NCBI RefSeq assembly: GCF_023716485.1
Contig: NZ_CP092418.1
Location: forward strand, 2,215,001-2,279,000
Length of the DNA: 64,000 nucleotides
DNA from: Microbulbifer variabilis
GTDB taxonomy: Bacteria > Pseudomonadota > Gammaproteobacteria > Pseudomonadales > Cellvibrionaceae
Reading direction: 5' to 3'
The notes below the pieces were generated by a model. That model saw only the letters and a list, made by a program, of their open reading frames with translations, made no database searches and was not told the origin of the DNA. The stretch's first letter is position 1. Each line of letters begins with the position of its first letter. Positions 63,880 through 64,000 of this stretch are shown piece after piece. The position numbers were made by a program, and so were the translations under genes.

Positions 63880-64000
63880 GCGTTGTTTTCAACAAATTGT
63901 AAAACTTGAGGAAAAAAGTCTGGAAAGTTCACGGATGACCTTATGGCAATAGACTTAATAACTTTTAGTGCGGTTGCCAATGAAGCTATTTCCATTTGTT

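Noticed and set aside
1..64000. CRISPR arrays, prophage genes, rRNA genes, intact insertion sequences
   Set aside because: No regularly spaced repeats, phage structural genes, rRNA sequence or transposase frame was found by reading both strands.

Overview
The window reads as chromosome of a Gram-negative gammaproteobacterium. The lipid A/LPS and cell-envelope genes (LolC/E-type permease, comEC-exbB-exbD-msbA-lpxK-kdsB-murB), the gacA-uvrC-pgsA block and the GntR-prpB-prpC-acnD-prpF propionate cluster are arranged much as in pseudomonads and marine relatives. The large TonB-dependent receptor, PBP1C with an alpha-2-macroglobulin, and the sulfatase suggest a Cellvibrionales/Microbulbifer-like marine bacterium. 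That placement is inference from gene content, not from an rRNA gene.

Layout. 1-1.1 kb: end of a LolC/LolE-type permease, a small membrane protein and a DUF2062 protein. 1.4-8.1 kb: a GntR regulator and the methylcitrate-cycle operon prpB-prpC-acnD-prpF, with two dyad operators and a terminator. 8.4-12 kb: a 2OG-Fe(II) oxygenase and a TonB-dependent receptor. 12-18.5 kb: mostly single genes (DUF4349 lipoprotein, DUF2164, EamA transporter, LysR regulator, nitroreductase, DUF4124/AgmX protein, GNAT, and a cupin divergent from an OhrR-type MarR regulator). 18.5-29.3 kb, minus strand: TPR protein, PBP1C and its alpha-2-macroglobulin partner, small membrane proteins, an exported trypsin-like protease and a YbjQ protein. 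29.5-35.2 kb, minus strand: a MacAB-like exporter (adaptor, ATPase, permease) plus an alpha/beta hydrolase, with a 265-bp MITE-like element between adaptor and ATPase. 35.7-40.2 kb: trhP with an FNR-type box, a cytochrome P460, a Crp/Fnr-family regulator and a stand-alone prpD. 40.4-41.3 kb: a porin. 41.6-50.1 kb: the envelope operon ending in murB. 50.6-53.8 kb: gacA-uvrC-pgsA. 53.9-61.5 kb: accessory genes (sulfatase, LpxR-like outer-membrane protein, LEA14-like lipoprotein, membrane dipeptidase, GST, SigZ-like sigma factor, TauD-like dioxygenase). 61.8-63.3 kb: a decayed umuC and a membrane protein of unknown function beside tRNA-Leu and tRNA-Cys.

How it fits together. The prp genes detoxify and use propionyl-CoA. 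Both routes for the dehydration step (AcnD/PrpF and PrpD) are present, but prpD sits 30 kb from the operon it usually closes. Two conserved neighbourhoods appear interrupted: prpF/prpD, and the LolC/E-DUF2062 to comEC junction.

Most notable observations: a one-base deletion in a G-run that breaks murB; the 265-bp element with 32-bp terminal inverted repeats; an umuC relic carrying perfect palindromes at its conserved motifs; an FNR-type box in a 28-bp perfect dyad upstream of the oxygen-independent tRNA hydroxylase gene trhP; and a SigZ/GST pair whose products both end in cysteine clusters. I found no CRISPR array, integrase, intact transposase, rRNA gene, prophage or recognisable new defence system.
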